Part shown: piece by piece, positions 1 to 8,304 of the stretch
Position numbering within the stretch: the stretch's first letter is position 1
Layout: every line of letters begins with the position of its first letter
DNA from: Pseudomonas alcaliphila JAB1
GTDB lineage: Bacteria; Pseudomonadota; Gammaproteobacteria; Pseudomonadales; Pseudomonadaceae
Assembly: GCF_001941865.1 (NCBI RefSeq)
Contig: NZ_CP016162.1
Coordinates: 4,959,501-5,023,500 of the forward strand
Length of the DNA: 64,000 nucleotides
Reading direction: 5' to 3'
Notes under the pieces: generated by a model
Database searches by the model: none
What the model saw: the letters and a program-made list of their open reading frames with translations, nothing else
What the model was told of the DNA's origin: nothing
Position numbers and translations under genes: made by a program

Positions 1-1020
1 ACCTTCGCCCGCCTCGGCAAGGGCCGCATCGCCAGCCTCACCGGCCGCTACTTCGCCATGGACCGCGACAACCGCTGGGACCGCGTCGAGCAGGCCTACC
101 ACCTGATCGTCGACGGCGCCGGCCAGTTCAACGCCGCCAACGCACTGGCAGGCCTGCAGGCCGCCTACGAACGCGGCGAGAGCGACGAATTCGTCAAGGC
201 CACCACCATCGGTACACCGGTGCAGGTCGAGGATGGCGACGCCGTGGTGTTCATGAACTTCCGCGCCGACCGCGCCCGCGAACTGACCCGCGCCTTCGTC
301 GAGCCTGGTTTCAAGGAATTCGAGCGCAAGCGTGCACCGCAGGTCGGCTTCGTCATGCTCACCCAGTACGCGGCGAGCATCCCGGCCCCCAGCGCCTTCG
401 CTCCGGAAGCTCTGACCAATGTGCTCGGCGAATACCTGGCGAAGAATGGCAAGACCCAGCTGCGTATCGCTGAAACCGAGAAATACGCTCACGTCACCTT
501 CTTCTTCTCCGGCGGCCGCGAAGAGCCGTTCGAGGGCGAAGAACGCATCCTCATCCCCTCGCCGAACGTCGCCACCTACGACCTGCAGCCAGAGATGAGC
601 GCGCCGGAAGTCACCGACAGGATCGTCGATGCCATCGACAACCAGCGTTATGACGTGATCATCGTCAATTACGCCAACGGCGACATGGTCGGCCATACCG
701 GCGTGTTCGAGGCCGCAGTCAAGGCCGTGGAAACCCTCGACAGCTGCGTCGGCCGCATCACCGAGGCGCTGGACAAGGTCGGCGGCGAAGCGCTGATCAC
801 CGCCGACCATGGCAACGTCGAACAGATGGAAGACGAGTGCACCGGCCAGGCGCATACCGCGCATACCTGCGAGCCGGTACCATTCATCTATGTCGGCAAA
901 CGCCCGGCACGCATCCGCGAAGGTGGCGTGCTGGCCGACGTGGCGCCGACCCTGCTCAAGCTGATGGGCCTGGAACAGCCGGCCGAGATGACCGGCAAGA
1001 CCATCGTCGAGCTGCAATAA
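1..1020 (+). CDS. gpmI: 2,3-bisphosphoglycerate-independent phosphoglycerate mutase, 3' part
   Basis: Interconverts 3- and 2-phosphoglycerate in glycolysis and gluconeogenesis; a cytosolic, manganese-dependent enzyme of the alkaline phosphatase superfamily. The reading frame is open from base 1, so the start lies upstream and about 340 of the usual ~510 residues are seen. The first visible residues ([17 protein letters not shown]) are the family signature ahead of the transferase insert. The metal-binding motifs ADHGN and HTAHT lie near 805-870. The gene ends in TAA at 1018-1020 and is followed by a palindromic element and envC in the same direction, an arrangement I recall from other pseudomonads. 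Identity is secure; the 5' end is outside the window. Confidence 0.96.
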   Translation, partial: TFARLGKGRIASLTGRYFAMDRDNRWDRVEQAYHLIVDGAGQFNAANALAGLQAAYERGESDEFVKATTIGTPVQVEDGDAVVFMNFRADRARELTRAFVEPGFKEFERKRAPQVGFVMLTQYAASIPAPSAFAPEALTNVLGEYLAKNGKTQLRIAETEKYAHVTFFFSGGREEPFEGEERILIPSPNVATYDLQPEMSAPEVTDRIVDAIDNQRYDVIIVNYANGDMVGHTGVFEAAVKAVETLDSCVGRITEALDKVGGEALITADHGNVEQMEDECTGQAHTAHTCEPVPFIYVGKRPARIREGGVLADVAPTLLKLMGLEQPAEMTGKTIVELQ

Positions 1021-1032
1021 GACGCAAGCATC

Positions 1033-1083
1033 GTAGCCCGGATGCAATCCGGGGAATCTCCCCCCGGATTGCATCCGGGCTAC
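1033..1083. repeat. REP-like perfect palindrome
   Basis: Arms beginning GTAGCCCGGATGCAATCC and ending in the exact complement surround a short AATCTC centre. The element lies 12 bases after the gpmI stop and may act as a terminator or mRNA-stabilising hairpin. No T tract follows, so it is better read as a REP-type repeat. Confidence 0.7.
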
Positions 1084-1185
1084 GCGTCACGTTCGCTCTT
1101 CTAGCTGCTTGTGGCTTGCAGCTTGCCGCCGGTTTTTTAGGCATACTAAGCGCCATTCGCTACTCCGCCAGGTATCGCCCCGCCC

Positions 1186-2433
1186 ATGCTTCGCATCCTT
1201 GCCCTGATTCTGCTCAGCAGCCTGATCGCTCCGGCCATCGCCGATCAGCGCGCCGATACCCAGCGCCAGCTGGAAGCGGCGCGCCAGGACGTTGCCGAGC
1301 TGAAGAAGCTGCTGGAGAAACTGCAGCAGGAGAAATCCGGCGTGCAGCAACAGCTGAAGAAGACCGAGACCGAGATGGGCGACCTGGAAAACCAGGTCAA
1401 GGAACTGCAGCGCGAGCTCAAGGGCAGCGAGCAGGAAATCCAGCGCCTGGATCAGGAGAAAAAAAAACTTCAGGGCGCGCGCACTGAACAGCAACGGCTG
1501 ATCGCTATCCAGGCCCGCGCGGCCTATCAGAGTGGCCGCCAGGAATACGTCAAGCTGCTGCTCAACCAGCAGAACCCGGAAAAATTCTCACGCACCCTCA
1601 CCTACTACGACTACCTCAGCCAGGCGCGTCTCGAACAGCTCGCCGCGTTCAACGAGACCCTGCGCCAATTGGCCAACGTCGAGCAGGAAATCAACAACCA
1701 CCAGGCCCAGTTGCAGGCGCAGAAAGCGGGCCTGGATGAGCGCCACGCCAAGCTCGCCGAAGCGCGCAAGGAACGCCAGCAGGCACTGGCCAAGCTCAAC
1801 CGCGACTTCGCCACCCGTGATCAGCGACTCAAGGCGCGCCAGCAGGAACAGGCCGAACTCGGTCGCGTACTGAAGACCATCGAAGAAACCCTGGCCCGCC
1901 AGGCGCGCGAGGCCGCAGAGGCGCGCAAGCGCGCCCTGGCCGCGCAGCAGGCAGAGCAGGCTCGGCCAGGCCAGCAGCCCAGCCAGCCAAGCGGCCCGTT
2001 GGTGACATCCGGTGCTGTCTACGGCGGGCCTTTCGCCAGCGCACGCGGCAAGTTGCCGTGGCCGGTCGATGGCCGATTGGTAGCACGCTACGGAACCCCT
2101 CGCGGCGGCGACGCTCGTACTAAGTGGGATGGCGTGCTGATCGGTGCGCCCGCTGGCAGTCAGGTACGCGCCGTGCATGGTGGTCGCGTGGTATTCGCCG
2201 ACTGGTTGCGTGGCGCCGGTCTGTTGGTCATTCTCGACCATGGCAACGGTTATCTGAGCCTGTATGGCCACAACCAGAACCTGCTCAAGAGTGCCGGAGA
2301 CGTGGTAAAGGCCGGCGATCCTATCGCCACCGTAGGTAGCAGCGGTGGCCAGGAAACATCGGCACTGTACTTCGCCATTCGCCAGAACGGTCGCCCGAGT
2401 GATCCGGCACAGTGGTGCCGCGCGCAGGGATAA
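1186..2433 (+). CDS. envC: EnvC-type murein hydrolase activator (degenerate LytM/M23 protein)
   Basis: Periplasmic activator of N-acetylmuramyl-L-alanine amidases during septum splitting. Residues 1-19 are a signal peptide (cut after PAIA). Residues 20-260 are a long charged coiled coil, the part that contacts FtsEX in the family. A Q/P/S linker follows, and residues ~285-415 form an M23/LytM domain. The zinc-binding residues are not intact: the usual H-x3-D motif reads TKWDGVLIG, and the HxH position reads LYFAIR. This matches EnvC-like activators rather than active endopeptidases. Length (415 aa) is normal for the family. It lies between gpmI and ctpA on the same strand. Confidence 0.9.
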   Translation: MLRILALILLSSLIAPAIADQRADTQRQLEAARQDVAELKKLLEKLQQEKSGVQQQLKKTETEMGDLENQVKELQRELKGSEQEIQRLDQEKKKLQGARTEQQRLIAIQARAAYQSGRQEYVKLLLNQQNPEKFSRTLTYYDYLSQARLEQLAAFNETLRQLANVEQEINNHQAQLQAQKAGLDERHAKLAEARKERQQALAKLNRDFATRDQRLKARQQEQAELGRVLKTIEETLARQAREAAEARKRALAAQQAEQARPGQQPSQPSGPLVTSGAVYGGPFASARGKLPWPVDGRLVARYGTPRGGDARTKWDGVLIGAPAGSQVRAVHGGRVVFADWLRGAGLLVILDHGNGYLSLYGHNQNLLKSAGDVVKAGDPIATVGSSGGQETSALYFAIRQNGRPSDPAQWCRAQG

Positions 2434-2434
2434 T

Positions 2435-2574
2435 CAGGTTTTTGAAAAACGTAAGCGAGGCCGGCAAGACAAGGCAAAAACGGCCGAAGAAGCGGAATTT
2501 ACGAGCTGTAAATGAGCATTCTGAGGCCGTTTTTAACGCAGTATTGCCAACGCAGGTAGTTTTTCAGCAGCCTG
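2435..2574. repeat. 140-bp dispersed structured repeat, copy A
   Basis: Begins CAGGTTTTTGAAAAACG and ends with the imperfect complement (CTGAAAAACTACC read on the other strand), so it has terminal inverted repeats. Inside are a second pair of arms (AAAAACGGCC / GGCCGTTTTT) and a conserved core TTTACGAGCTGTAAATGAG. A diverged second copy lies at 34791-34952. It has no coding capacity and resembles a MITE or large REP-type element between envC and ctpA. Confidence 0.75.
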
Positions 2575-2605
2575 GTGGCGCCTAATTTAACTAGGAGTTG
2601 TCTTC

Positions 2606-3922
2606 ATGTCTCATCGCTTCCGCCCCACCTGCCTGGCCCTGGCCCTCGGGCTGCTGCTCGGCGCTCCAGCCCTGCACGCCGCCGAGCCTGCCCCCGCGCC
2701 GGCAGCAGCGGCGAGCGGCAAGGCCCCGTTGCCGCTGGATGATCTGCGCACCTTCGCCGAGGTGATGGACCGCATCAAGGCAGCCTACGTCGAGCCGGTG
2801 AGCGACAAGACCCTGCTGGAGAATGCCATCAAGGGCATGCTCAGCAACCTCGACCCGCACTCGGCCTACCTCGAACCGGAAGCCTTCGCCGAGCTGCAGG
2901 AAAGCACCAGCGGCGAGTTCGGCGGCCTGGGCATCGAGGTCGGCATGGAGGATGGCTTCGTCAAGGTGGTCTCGCCCATCGACGATACGCCGGCATCGAA
3001 GGCCGGCATCCAGCCCGGCGACCTGATCGTCAAGATCGACGGCCAGCCGACCAAGGGCCTGTCGATGATGGAAGCCGTGGACAAGATGCGCGGCAAGGCT
3101 GGTAGCACGATTGAGCTGACACTGGTGCGTGATGGCGGTCGCCCGTTCGATCTGACCCTGACCCGCGCGGTGATCAAGGTGCGTAGCGTCAAGAGCCAGA
3201 TGCTTGAGGACGGCTACGGCTACCTGCGCATCTCGCAGTTCCAGGTCAACACCGGCGAAGAAGTCGGCAAGGCGCTGACCAAGCTGCGCAAGGACAACGG
3301 CAACAAGAAGCTGCGCGGCCTGGTCATGGACCTGCGCAACAACCCCGGCGGCGTGCTGCAGGCGGCGGTGGAGGTCACCGACCATTTCCTCAAGAAGGGC
3401 TTGATCGTCTACACCGAGGGTCGCCTGGCCAACTCCGAGCTGCGCTTCAACGCCGACCCGGCCGACGCCAGCGAAGGCGTACCGCTGGTGGTGCTGATCA
3501 ATGGCGGCAGCGCCTCTGCTTCGGAGATCGTCGCCGGAGCGCTGCAGGATCACAAACGCGCGGTGCTGATGGGTACCGACAGCTTCGGCAAGGGCTCGGT
3601 ACAGACTGTGCTGCCGCTGAACAACGACCGCGCACTGAAGCTGACCACCGCCCTGTATTTCACGCCCAACGGCCGCTCGATCCAGGCTCAGGGCATCGTC
3701 CCTGACATCGAAGTGGCGCGTGCCAAGCTCACCCGAGAGCAGGACAGTGAAGGCATCAAGGAAGCCGACCTGCAGGGCCACCTGGGCAATGGCAACGGCG
3801 GCGCTGATCGCCCGAGCAAGGCCGCACAGGCAGCACGCGCCGAACGCCCGCAGGACGACGACTACCAGCTGAGCCAGGCCCTCAACCTGCTCAAGGGCCT
3901 GAGCGTCACACGCGGCAACTGA
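2606..3922 (+). CDS. ctpA: Carboxy-terminal processing protease (peptidase S41)
   Basis: Periplasmic serine protease that degrades proteins from the C-terminus; in P. aeruginosa CtpA works with an outer-membrane lipoprotein to control peptidoglycan cross-link hydrolases. Residues 1-25 are a signal peptide (ALHA/A). A PDZ domain covers ~105-185 (FGGLGIEVG ... GDLIVKIDGQ). The S41 core carries the catalytic serine in GSASASE (residues 301-307) and the lysine in SFGKGS (Lys329). Residues ~375-438 are a low-complexity charged tail. Length 438 aa is typical. The neighbouring envC, also a peptidoglycan-remodelling gene, supports the assignment. Confidence 0.95.
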   Translation: MSHRFRPTCLALALGLLLGAPALHAAEPAPAPAAAASGKAPLPLDDLRTFAEVMDRIKAAYVEPVSDKTLLENAIKGMLSNLDPHSAYLEPEAFAELQESTSGEFGGLGIEVGMEDGFVKVVSPIDDTPASKAGIQPGDLIVKIDGQPTKGLSMMEAVDKMRGKAGSTIELTLVRDGGRPFDLTLTRAVIKVRSVKSQMLEDGYGYLRISQFQVNTGEEVGKALTKLRKDNGNKKLRGLVMDLRNNPGGVLQAAVEVTDHFLKKGLIVYTEGRLANSELRFNADPADASEGVPLVVLINGGSASASEIVAGALQDHKRAVLMGTDSFGKGSVQTVLPLNNDRALKLTTALYFTPNGRSIQAQGIVPDIEVARAKLTREQDSEGIKEADLQGHLGNGNGGADRPSKAAQAARAERPQDDDYQLSQALNLLKGLSVTRGN

Positions 3923-3940
3923 GCCAAGCCGACCAGATAA

Positions 3941-3977
3941 GGCTCCCGAGGCACCTACCATAGGTGCCCCGGGAGCC
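3941..3977 (+). terminator. Hairpin after ctpA
   Basis: A 17-bp stem with one mismatch (GGCTCCCGAGGCACCTA against its complement) and a 3-base loop, 18 bases after the ctpA stop. No clear U tract follows, so it may protect mRNA rather than terminate by itself. Confidence 0.55.
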
Positions 3978-3994
3978 GGCATCGCTACAGAATC

Positions 3995-4081
3995 GTAGGA
4001 GCCGGCTTGCCGGCGATGCTTTTCGCCAGCAACGCCGGATGGTTATCGATACGTCGGATCGCCAGCAAGCTGGCTCCTACA
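3995..4081. repeat. Inverted pair of Pseudomonas REP sequences
   Basis: GTAGGAGCCGGCTTGCCGGCGAT at the left is matched by its near complement (ATCGCCAGCAAGCTGGCTCCTAC) at the right, about 40 bases apart. This is the usual Pseudomonas REP doublet (REPIN) layout. It lies between the convergent ctpA and solute-binding-protein genes. Confidence 0.75.
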
Positions 4082-4166
4082 GGCTCATCTTCCTATGCCT
4101 CACTGACAGGCATCACCGTTTCCGCAGAGCACCGCAAAGCCGCCTAATTCGCGCTATCGCACGGAG

Positions 4167-4922
4167 TTACAGGTAATTCTCGGTAATGTCGTCGATGAAG
4201 CCTTCGCTGCGCAGCTCATCCAGCGCCTTCTGCAGACGCTGCACCACCTCGTCCGGGGTGTCTTTGTTCAGGGCCAGATACAGCTCGGCATCCCTGAAAC
4301 GCAGCACGGTATTGAGGCCGGTGACGTCTTCCTGCTTGGCCAGATAACGGCCCACCGGGTCGGTGGTGGCCCACAGGTCGATTTGCCCGCGCACCAGCTT
4401 CTTCACGTTCTCCTGGTCACGCAGGGCGTTGATCGGCGCCAGGCCCTGGCTCTCCAGGTTCTGGCTGACCGCATCGTTCTTGTAGGCACCGATGCGATAT
4501 TTGGCAGCGTCCTGCAGAGTCGACACCTTGATGTCGTTACCCGGCGCGGCGAGCAACACCCAGCCGGTCTTGGCGATCGGGCCGACCCATTTGAATAGCG
4601 GCTTGCGCTCTTCGGTATAGGTGGTGGAGAACAAGCCGTAGTTGGGTTTTTCCAGCGTCAGGCGATAGAGGCGGTCCCATGGGAAACGCAGGGTCAGGGT
4701 GTAGTCGATGCCGGCACGCTTGAACATCTCGCGCACGATGTCGGCACTGATGCCATCGATACCGTCGTCACGGGCGAAGTTCTTGTCGTCCACCGCCATG
4801 TTGAAGGGCGGGAAATTCTCGGTCAGCAGCACCACCTTGTAATCCTGCGGCAACTCCGCGTGCGCGGAACCGCAGAGCATGAACAAGGCGACAAACAGGC
4901 TTTTCTTCAGAGTATTCAGCAT
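4167..4922 (-). CDS. Family 3 extracellular solute-binding protein, paralogue 1
   Basis: Predicted periplasmic ligand-binding protein of the polar amino-acid (SBP_bac_3) type. I start at 4922, giving a clean signal peptide of 22 residues (MLNTLKKSLFVALFMLCGSAHA) and about 251 aa; the frame is open further upstream to 5021 without a signal-like sequence. The mature part has the family pattern VVLLTENFPPFNM, DGIDGISADIVREMFKRAG and LRFPWDRLYRLTLEKPN. It is the last of three tandem minus-strand paralogues with the same length and motifs. No permease or ATPase gene is adjacent. The ligand is unknown. Confidence 0.85.
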   Translation of the reverse strand: MLNTLKKSLFVALFMLCGSAHAELPQDYKVVLLTENFPPFNMAVDDKNFARDDGIDGISADIVREMFKRAGIDYTLTLRFPWDRLYRLTLEKPNYGLFSTTYTEERKPLFKWVGPIAKTGWVLLAAPGNDIKVSTLQDAAKYRIGAYKNDAVSQNLESQGLAPINALRDQENVKKLVRGQIDLWATTDPVGRYLAKQEDVTGLNTVLRFRDAELYLALNKDTPDEVVQRLQKALDELRSEGFIDDITENYL

Positions 4923-5055
4923 AAGACGTACCGCTCGCATGATTTTGGTTATGGCTAGCGACATCCTTGCATGGGCCTGAGCCCGGTCATTGGCACTCAG
5001 CGGCTCTGCCATCCATGGCAAGCGACTGGCTCGTGGCCAGTCGCGTGTTCGGTGC

Positions 5056-5811
5056 TTACAGGTAGTTGTTCAGCGTCTCGTCGACAAAGCCTTCGGCGCG
5101 CATCTGATCCAGCGCTGCCTGCAGCTTGGCGACGATCTCGTCAGGCATTTCCTTGTTCAGCGCCAGGTAAAGCTCGGCACTGTCGAAGCGCAATACGGTG
5201 CGCAGACCGGAGATACCCTCTTGCTTGGCCAGGTAGCGGCCGGCAGGGTCACCGGTGGCCCATAGATCGATCTGCCCGGCCATCAGCTTGCGGGCATTTT
5301 CCTGGTCACGCAACGAGGTGCTGTGCTCCACACCCTTGTCGAGCAAATATTCGGAGATAGCGTCGCCTTTATAGGCGCCGATGCGATACTGCTTGGCCTC
5401 ATCCAGGCTGGCCAGGTTGATCGAACTGTCGCCCTTGGCCAGCAGTACCCAATCGTCAGGACCGATAGGGCCAACCCACTTGAACAGTTGCTCACGCTCC
5501 GGCAGGCGCGCGGTGACGAACACGCCGTAGTTCGGTTTTTCCAGCGCCAGCTTGTAGATACGATCCCAGGGGAAACGCAGGGTCAGGCTGTACTTGACCC
5601 CGGCACGCTTGAACATCTCTCTGACCACATCCACGGCAATGCCATCGATATTGTCTTCCTGAGCGAAGTTCTTGCCGTTGATCGCCATGTTGTAAGGCGG
5701 GAAATTCTCGGTCAGCAGGACCACGCTGTAGTTCGGGTCCACTTCGGCGCGCACCGCGCAAGCGAGCACCATAAGGGTGCCAGCGAACGCGATTAGCAGA
5801 CGTTTGAACAT
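5056..5811 (-). CDS. Family 3 extracellular solute-binding protein, paralogue 2
   Basis: 251 aa with signal peptide MFKRLLIAFAGTLMVLACAVRA and an SBP_bac_3 fold. It shares the motifs LLTENFPPYNM, LRFPWDRIYKLALEKPNYG, LFKWVGPIG and YRIGAYKGDA with the two flanking paralogues, and the C-terminus NNYL matches paralogue 1 (ENYL). Gaps of more than 80 bases separate the three genes, so each may have its own ribosome-binding site in one transcript or its own promoter. The predicted role is binding an amino acid or related small molecule for an ABC importer encoded elsewhere, or a sensory or chemotaxis partner. Confidence 0.86.
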   Translation of the reverse strand: MFKRLLIAFAGTLMVLACAVRAEVDPNYSVVLLTENFPPYNMAINGKNFAQEDNIDGIAVDVVREMFKRAGVKYSLTLRFPWDRIYKLALEKPNYGVFVTARLPEREQLFKWVGPIGPDDWVLLAKGDSSINLASLDEAKQYRIGAYKGDAISEYLLDKGVEHSTSLRDQENARKLMAGQIDLWATGDPAGRYLAKQEGISGLRTVLRFDSAELYLALNKEMPDEIVAKLQAALDQMRAEGFVDETLNNYL

Positions 5812-5895
5812 GACATTTCTCTTTCTATGAAAAGGCAGACCACCTCAGGATAACCGCCACGCCCTCCCCGGCCCAGCGCTTACTGGCAGTGTGCC

Positions 5896-6630
5896 TCAGT
5901 AGCGCGCCTCGATACTCCTCAACGCCCCCTCGGCCCGCAGCGAGTCCAGAGCACTTTGCAACTTCTGCACCAGCTCGTCAGGAGTCTGCAGGTTGAGCGC
6001 CAGGTAGAGATCAGCGGTGTGCAGATTCTGCACCACCCTGAGGTTCTCCAGGCCCTCCTGGCGCGCGACGAAACGCCCCGCCTGATTGGAGGTAACCCAC
6101 AAGTCGATCTGGCCCCTTTCCAGCTTCTTGACGTTCTCGCTGTCACGCAATGCCGTCTGTACCTCCAGACCACGATCGAGCAGGAACTGGGTCTTGGCGT
6201 CACCTTTATAGCCACCGATACGGTAACGCCGTGCGTCGTCGAGACTATTCAACTGGATCGAACTGTCACCCTTACTGAACAGCACCCATTCGTTGCTGGC
6301 GATCGGCCCCACCCACTTGAACAGCCCTTCACGCTCTGCGGTACGCGCGGTGGAGAACAGCCCGTAGCCCGCATCGTCCAGCGTCTGCTGGTAAACACGC
6401 TGCCAGGGGAAGCGCAAGATCTGCTGGCACTGGACCTGGGCACGCTCGCACACCGCGCGCAGGATGTCCGAGCTGATGCCCGTCACGCCATCGTCACGGG
6501 CATAGTTGGTGCCGGCGACCGACATGTTGAAGGGGGGCAGATTCTCCGTGAGCAGTACCAGCGGTTCAGCGCGCGCGAGGCTGAGGCCACACGCCAGGGC
6601 CAGTATGGTCACGAATCGAAGAAGGAACAT
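5896..6630 (-). CDS. Family 3 extracellular solute-binding protein, paralogue 3
   Basis: Start chosen at 6630: GGAG lies 7 bases upstream, and the product then begins with signal peptide MFLLRFVTILALACGLSLARA (244 aa in all). The upstream frame to 6669 lacks signal features. It shares VLLTENLPPFNMS, LRFPWQRVYQQTLDD, LFKWVGPIASNEWVLF and YRIGGYKGDAKTQFLLDRG with paralogues 1 and 2. It has two extra cysteines (CERAQVQC) near the position of KRAG in the others, possibly a disulfide. It is the most diverged and promoter-proximal of the three. Confidence 0.85.
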   Translation of the reverse strand: MFLLRFVTILALACGLSLARAEPLVLLTENLPPFNMSVAGTNYARDDGVTGISSDILRAVCERAQVQCQQILRFPWQRVYQQTLDDAGYGLFSTARTAEREGLFKWVGPIASNEWVLFSKGDSSIQLNSLDDARRYRIGGYKGDAKTQFLLDRGLEVQTALRDSENVKKLERGQIDLWVTSNQAGRFVARQEGLENLRVVQNLHTADLYLALNLQTPDELVQKLQSALDSLRAEGALRSIEARY

Positions 6631-6846
6631 GGGGACTCCGTGTCGGAAAGTTCGGCAAGGGAATGCCATCCGCCAGAAGCAGAGGCATAGGATTCAGGAA
6701 TGGCGGAAGATTTTAGCCGCATCGCTGGCACTTTGCCGTCGACTCGCCCGCAGCTTCGAGCGAAAGCAGCGTGATAAGGGCGATTCGGGGGGCTGACCGG
6801 GCGCTCGGCGCCGCGTGTGCGGCCCGAGCGACACGAGCCGATCACT

Positions 6847-8289
6847 TCAAACCGGCACGCCACCCCCATTCAGGTAGGTAGTTTTCACCAAAGTGAAGAA
6901 ATCGCGGGCGTGCCCCTGCTCCCAGGGACCGTAGCTGGAGTGTTTGCGACCGCCGAAGGGCACGTGGTAATCGGACCCTGCGGTGGCGGCGTTGATCACC
7001 ACCATGCCGGCCTGGACATGCCGTTTGAAATGGCTGGCATGGCTCAGCGAGCGGGTACAGATTCCCGCCGAAAGCCCGAGCTCGCTGTCGTTGGCCAGCG
7101 CCAGGGCCTCGGCGTAATCCCGGGCGCGCAGAATCAGTGCGATGGGGCCGAAGATGTCCTCGCGACCGATGCGCATGTGCGGCTCGACGCCGACCACCAG
7201 CGCCGGCCGCATGAAGAAACCACGCGTCTCCAGGTCCAGCAGCTCGCCGCCGTGTACCAGCCCACCTTCGGCCCTGGCCATGGCGAGGTAATCCTGGTTC
7301 TTGCGCAATTGCGTGGCATCCACCACCGGCCCGATGTCGACCTCCGGCGTCAGCGCGTGGCCGACGTGCAGGGCAGCCATGCGTTCGAGCATCGCCGCGA
7401 CGAAGCGATCGTGGATGCCGGCGGTGACGATCAGCCGGCTGGAGGCCGTGCAGCGCTGGCCCGTCGCATGAAAGGCGCCGCTGATGCAGGCCTCGACCGC
7501 CACCTCGAGGTCGGCGTCATCGAGCACCACCATGGGGTTCCTGCCGCCCATCTCCAGTTGCAACTTCTTGCGTAACGGCAGGCAGGCCGCCGCGATGCGC
7601 TGGCCGGTCTGCACCGAGCCGCTGAAGCTGACCGCGTCGACCAGCGGCGACTCGCTCAACAGCTGCCCGACCACCGCACCGGTGCCCATCACCAGATTGA
7701 CCACGCCCTTCGGCACCCCGGCTTCATTGAGGATGTCGACCAGCGCCCAGGCGCACCCCGATACCCGCCCCGACGGTTTGAACACCAGGGAGTTGCCGTA
7801 GGCCAGAGCCGGCGCAATCTTCCAGGCCGGTATCGCCATGGGGAAATTCCACGGGGTGATCAGACCAACCACCCCGAGCGGCTCGCGGGTCACCTCGACA
7901 TTCAGGCCGGGGCGCACCGAGCCGAGAATCTCGCCATGCAGGCGCAAAGCCTCGCCGGCGAAGAACTTGAAAATCTGCCCGGCGCGACCAACTTCGGCGA
8001 CCGCCTCGACCAAGGTCTTGCCCTCCTCGCGAGCAAGCAGCCGACCCAGCGCGTCACGACGGGCGAGAATCAGGCTGCCAGCGCCGTCGAGTATGTCGAA
8101 GCGCTGCTGCGGCGAGACCTGCGACCAGGCTGGAAACGCCGCCCGGGCCGCGGCAATGGCCTCCCCGGTCTGCGCGGCGTCCGCCTGGGCGTAGTCGCCG
8201 ATCAGGTCATCCTGATCGGACGGATTGAGATTGCCCCGGTATTCGGCGCCTTCGCACCAGCGACCGTCGATGTAGTTGTCGAATCGCAT
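6847..8289 (-). CDS. Aldehyde dehydrogenase, probable 2-oxoglutarate-semialdehyde dehydrogenase
   Basis: NAD(P)-dependent aldehyde oxidation. Using the ATG at 8289 (AAGGA nine bases upstream; another ATG at 8298 is badly spaced), the protein has 480 aa. Catalytic residues are present: Asn148 in PWNFP, Glu246 in LEMGGRNP and Cys280 in GQRCTASS. The adjacent upstream gene is a XylX-type 2-keto-3-deoxy-pentonate dehydratase, and the pair is the lower half of the Weimberg-type pentose route, where this enzyme makes 2-oxoglutarate. The specific substrate is therefore inferred from context; the ALDH family is certain. It is the last gene of the minus-strand catabolic cluster. Confidence 0.88.
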   Translation of the reverse strand: MRFDNYIDGRWCEGAEYRGNLNPSDQDDLIGDYAQADAAQTGEAIAAARAAFPAWSQVSPQQRFDILDGAGSLILARRDALGRLLAREEGKTLVEAVAEVGRAGQIFKFFAGEALRLHGEILGSVRPGLNVEVTREPLGVVGLITPWNFPMAIPAWKIAPALAYGNSLVFKPSGRVSGCAWALVDILNEAGVPKGVVNLVMGTGAVVGQLLSESPLVDAVSFSGSVQTGQRIAAACLPLRKKLQLEMGGRNPMVVLDDADLEVAVEACISGAFHATGQRCTASSRLIVTAGIHDRFVAAMLERMAALHVGHALTPEVDIGPVVDATQLRKNQDYLAMARAEGGLVHGGELLDLETRGFFMRPALVVGVEPHMRIGREDIFGPIALILRARDYAEALALANDSELGLSAGICTRSLSHASHFKRHVQAGMVVINAATAGSDYHVPFGGRKHSSYGPWEQGHARDFFTLVKTTYLNGGGVPV

Positions 8290-8304
8290 GCCTGGCATTC
8301 CTTG

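Noticed and set aside
2591..3982. 463-codon open frame antisense to ctpA
   Set aside because: Composition (rich in L, A, V, Q, H, R) is typical of the reverse complement of GC-rich Pseudomonas genes; it lies fully under a secure gene.
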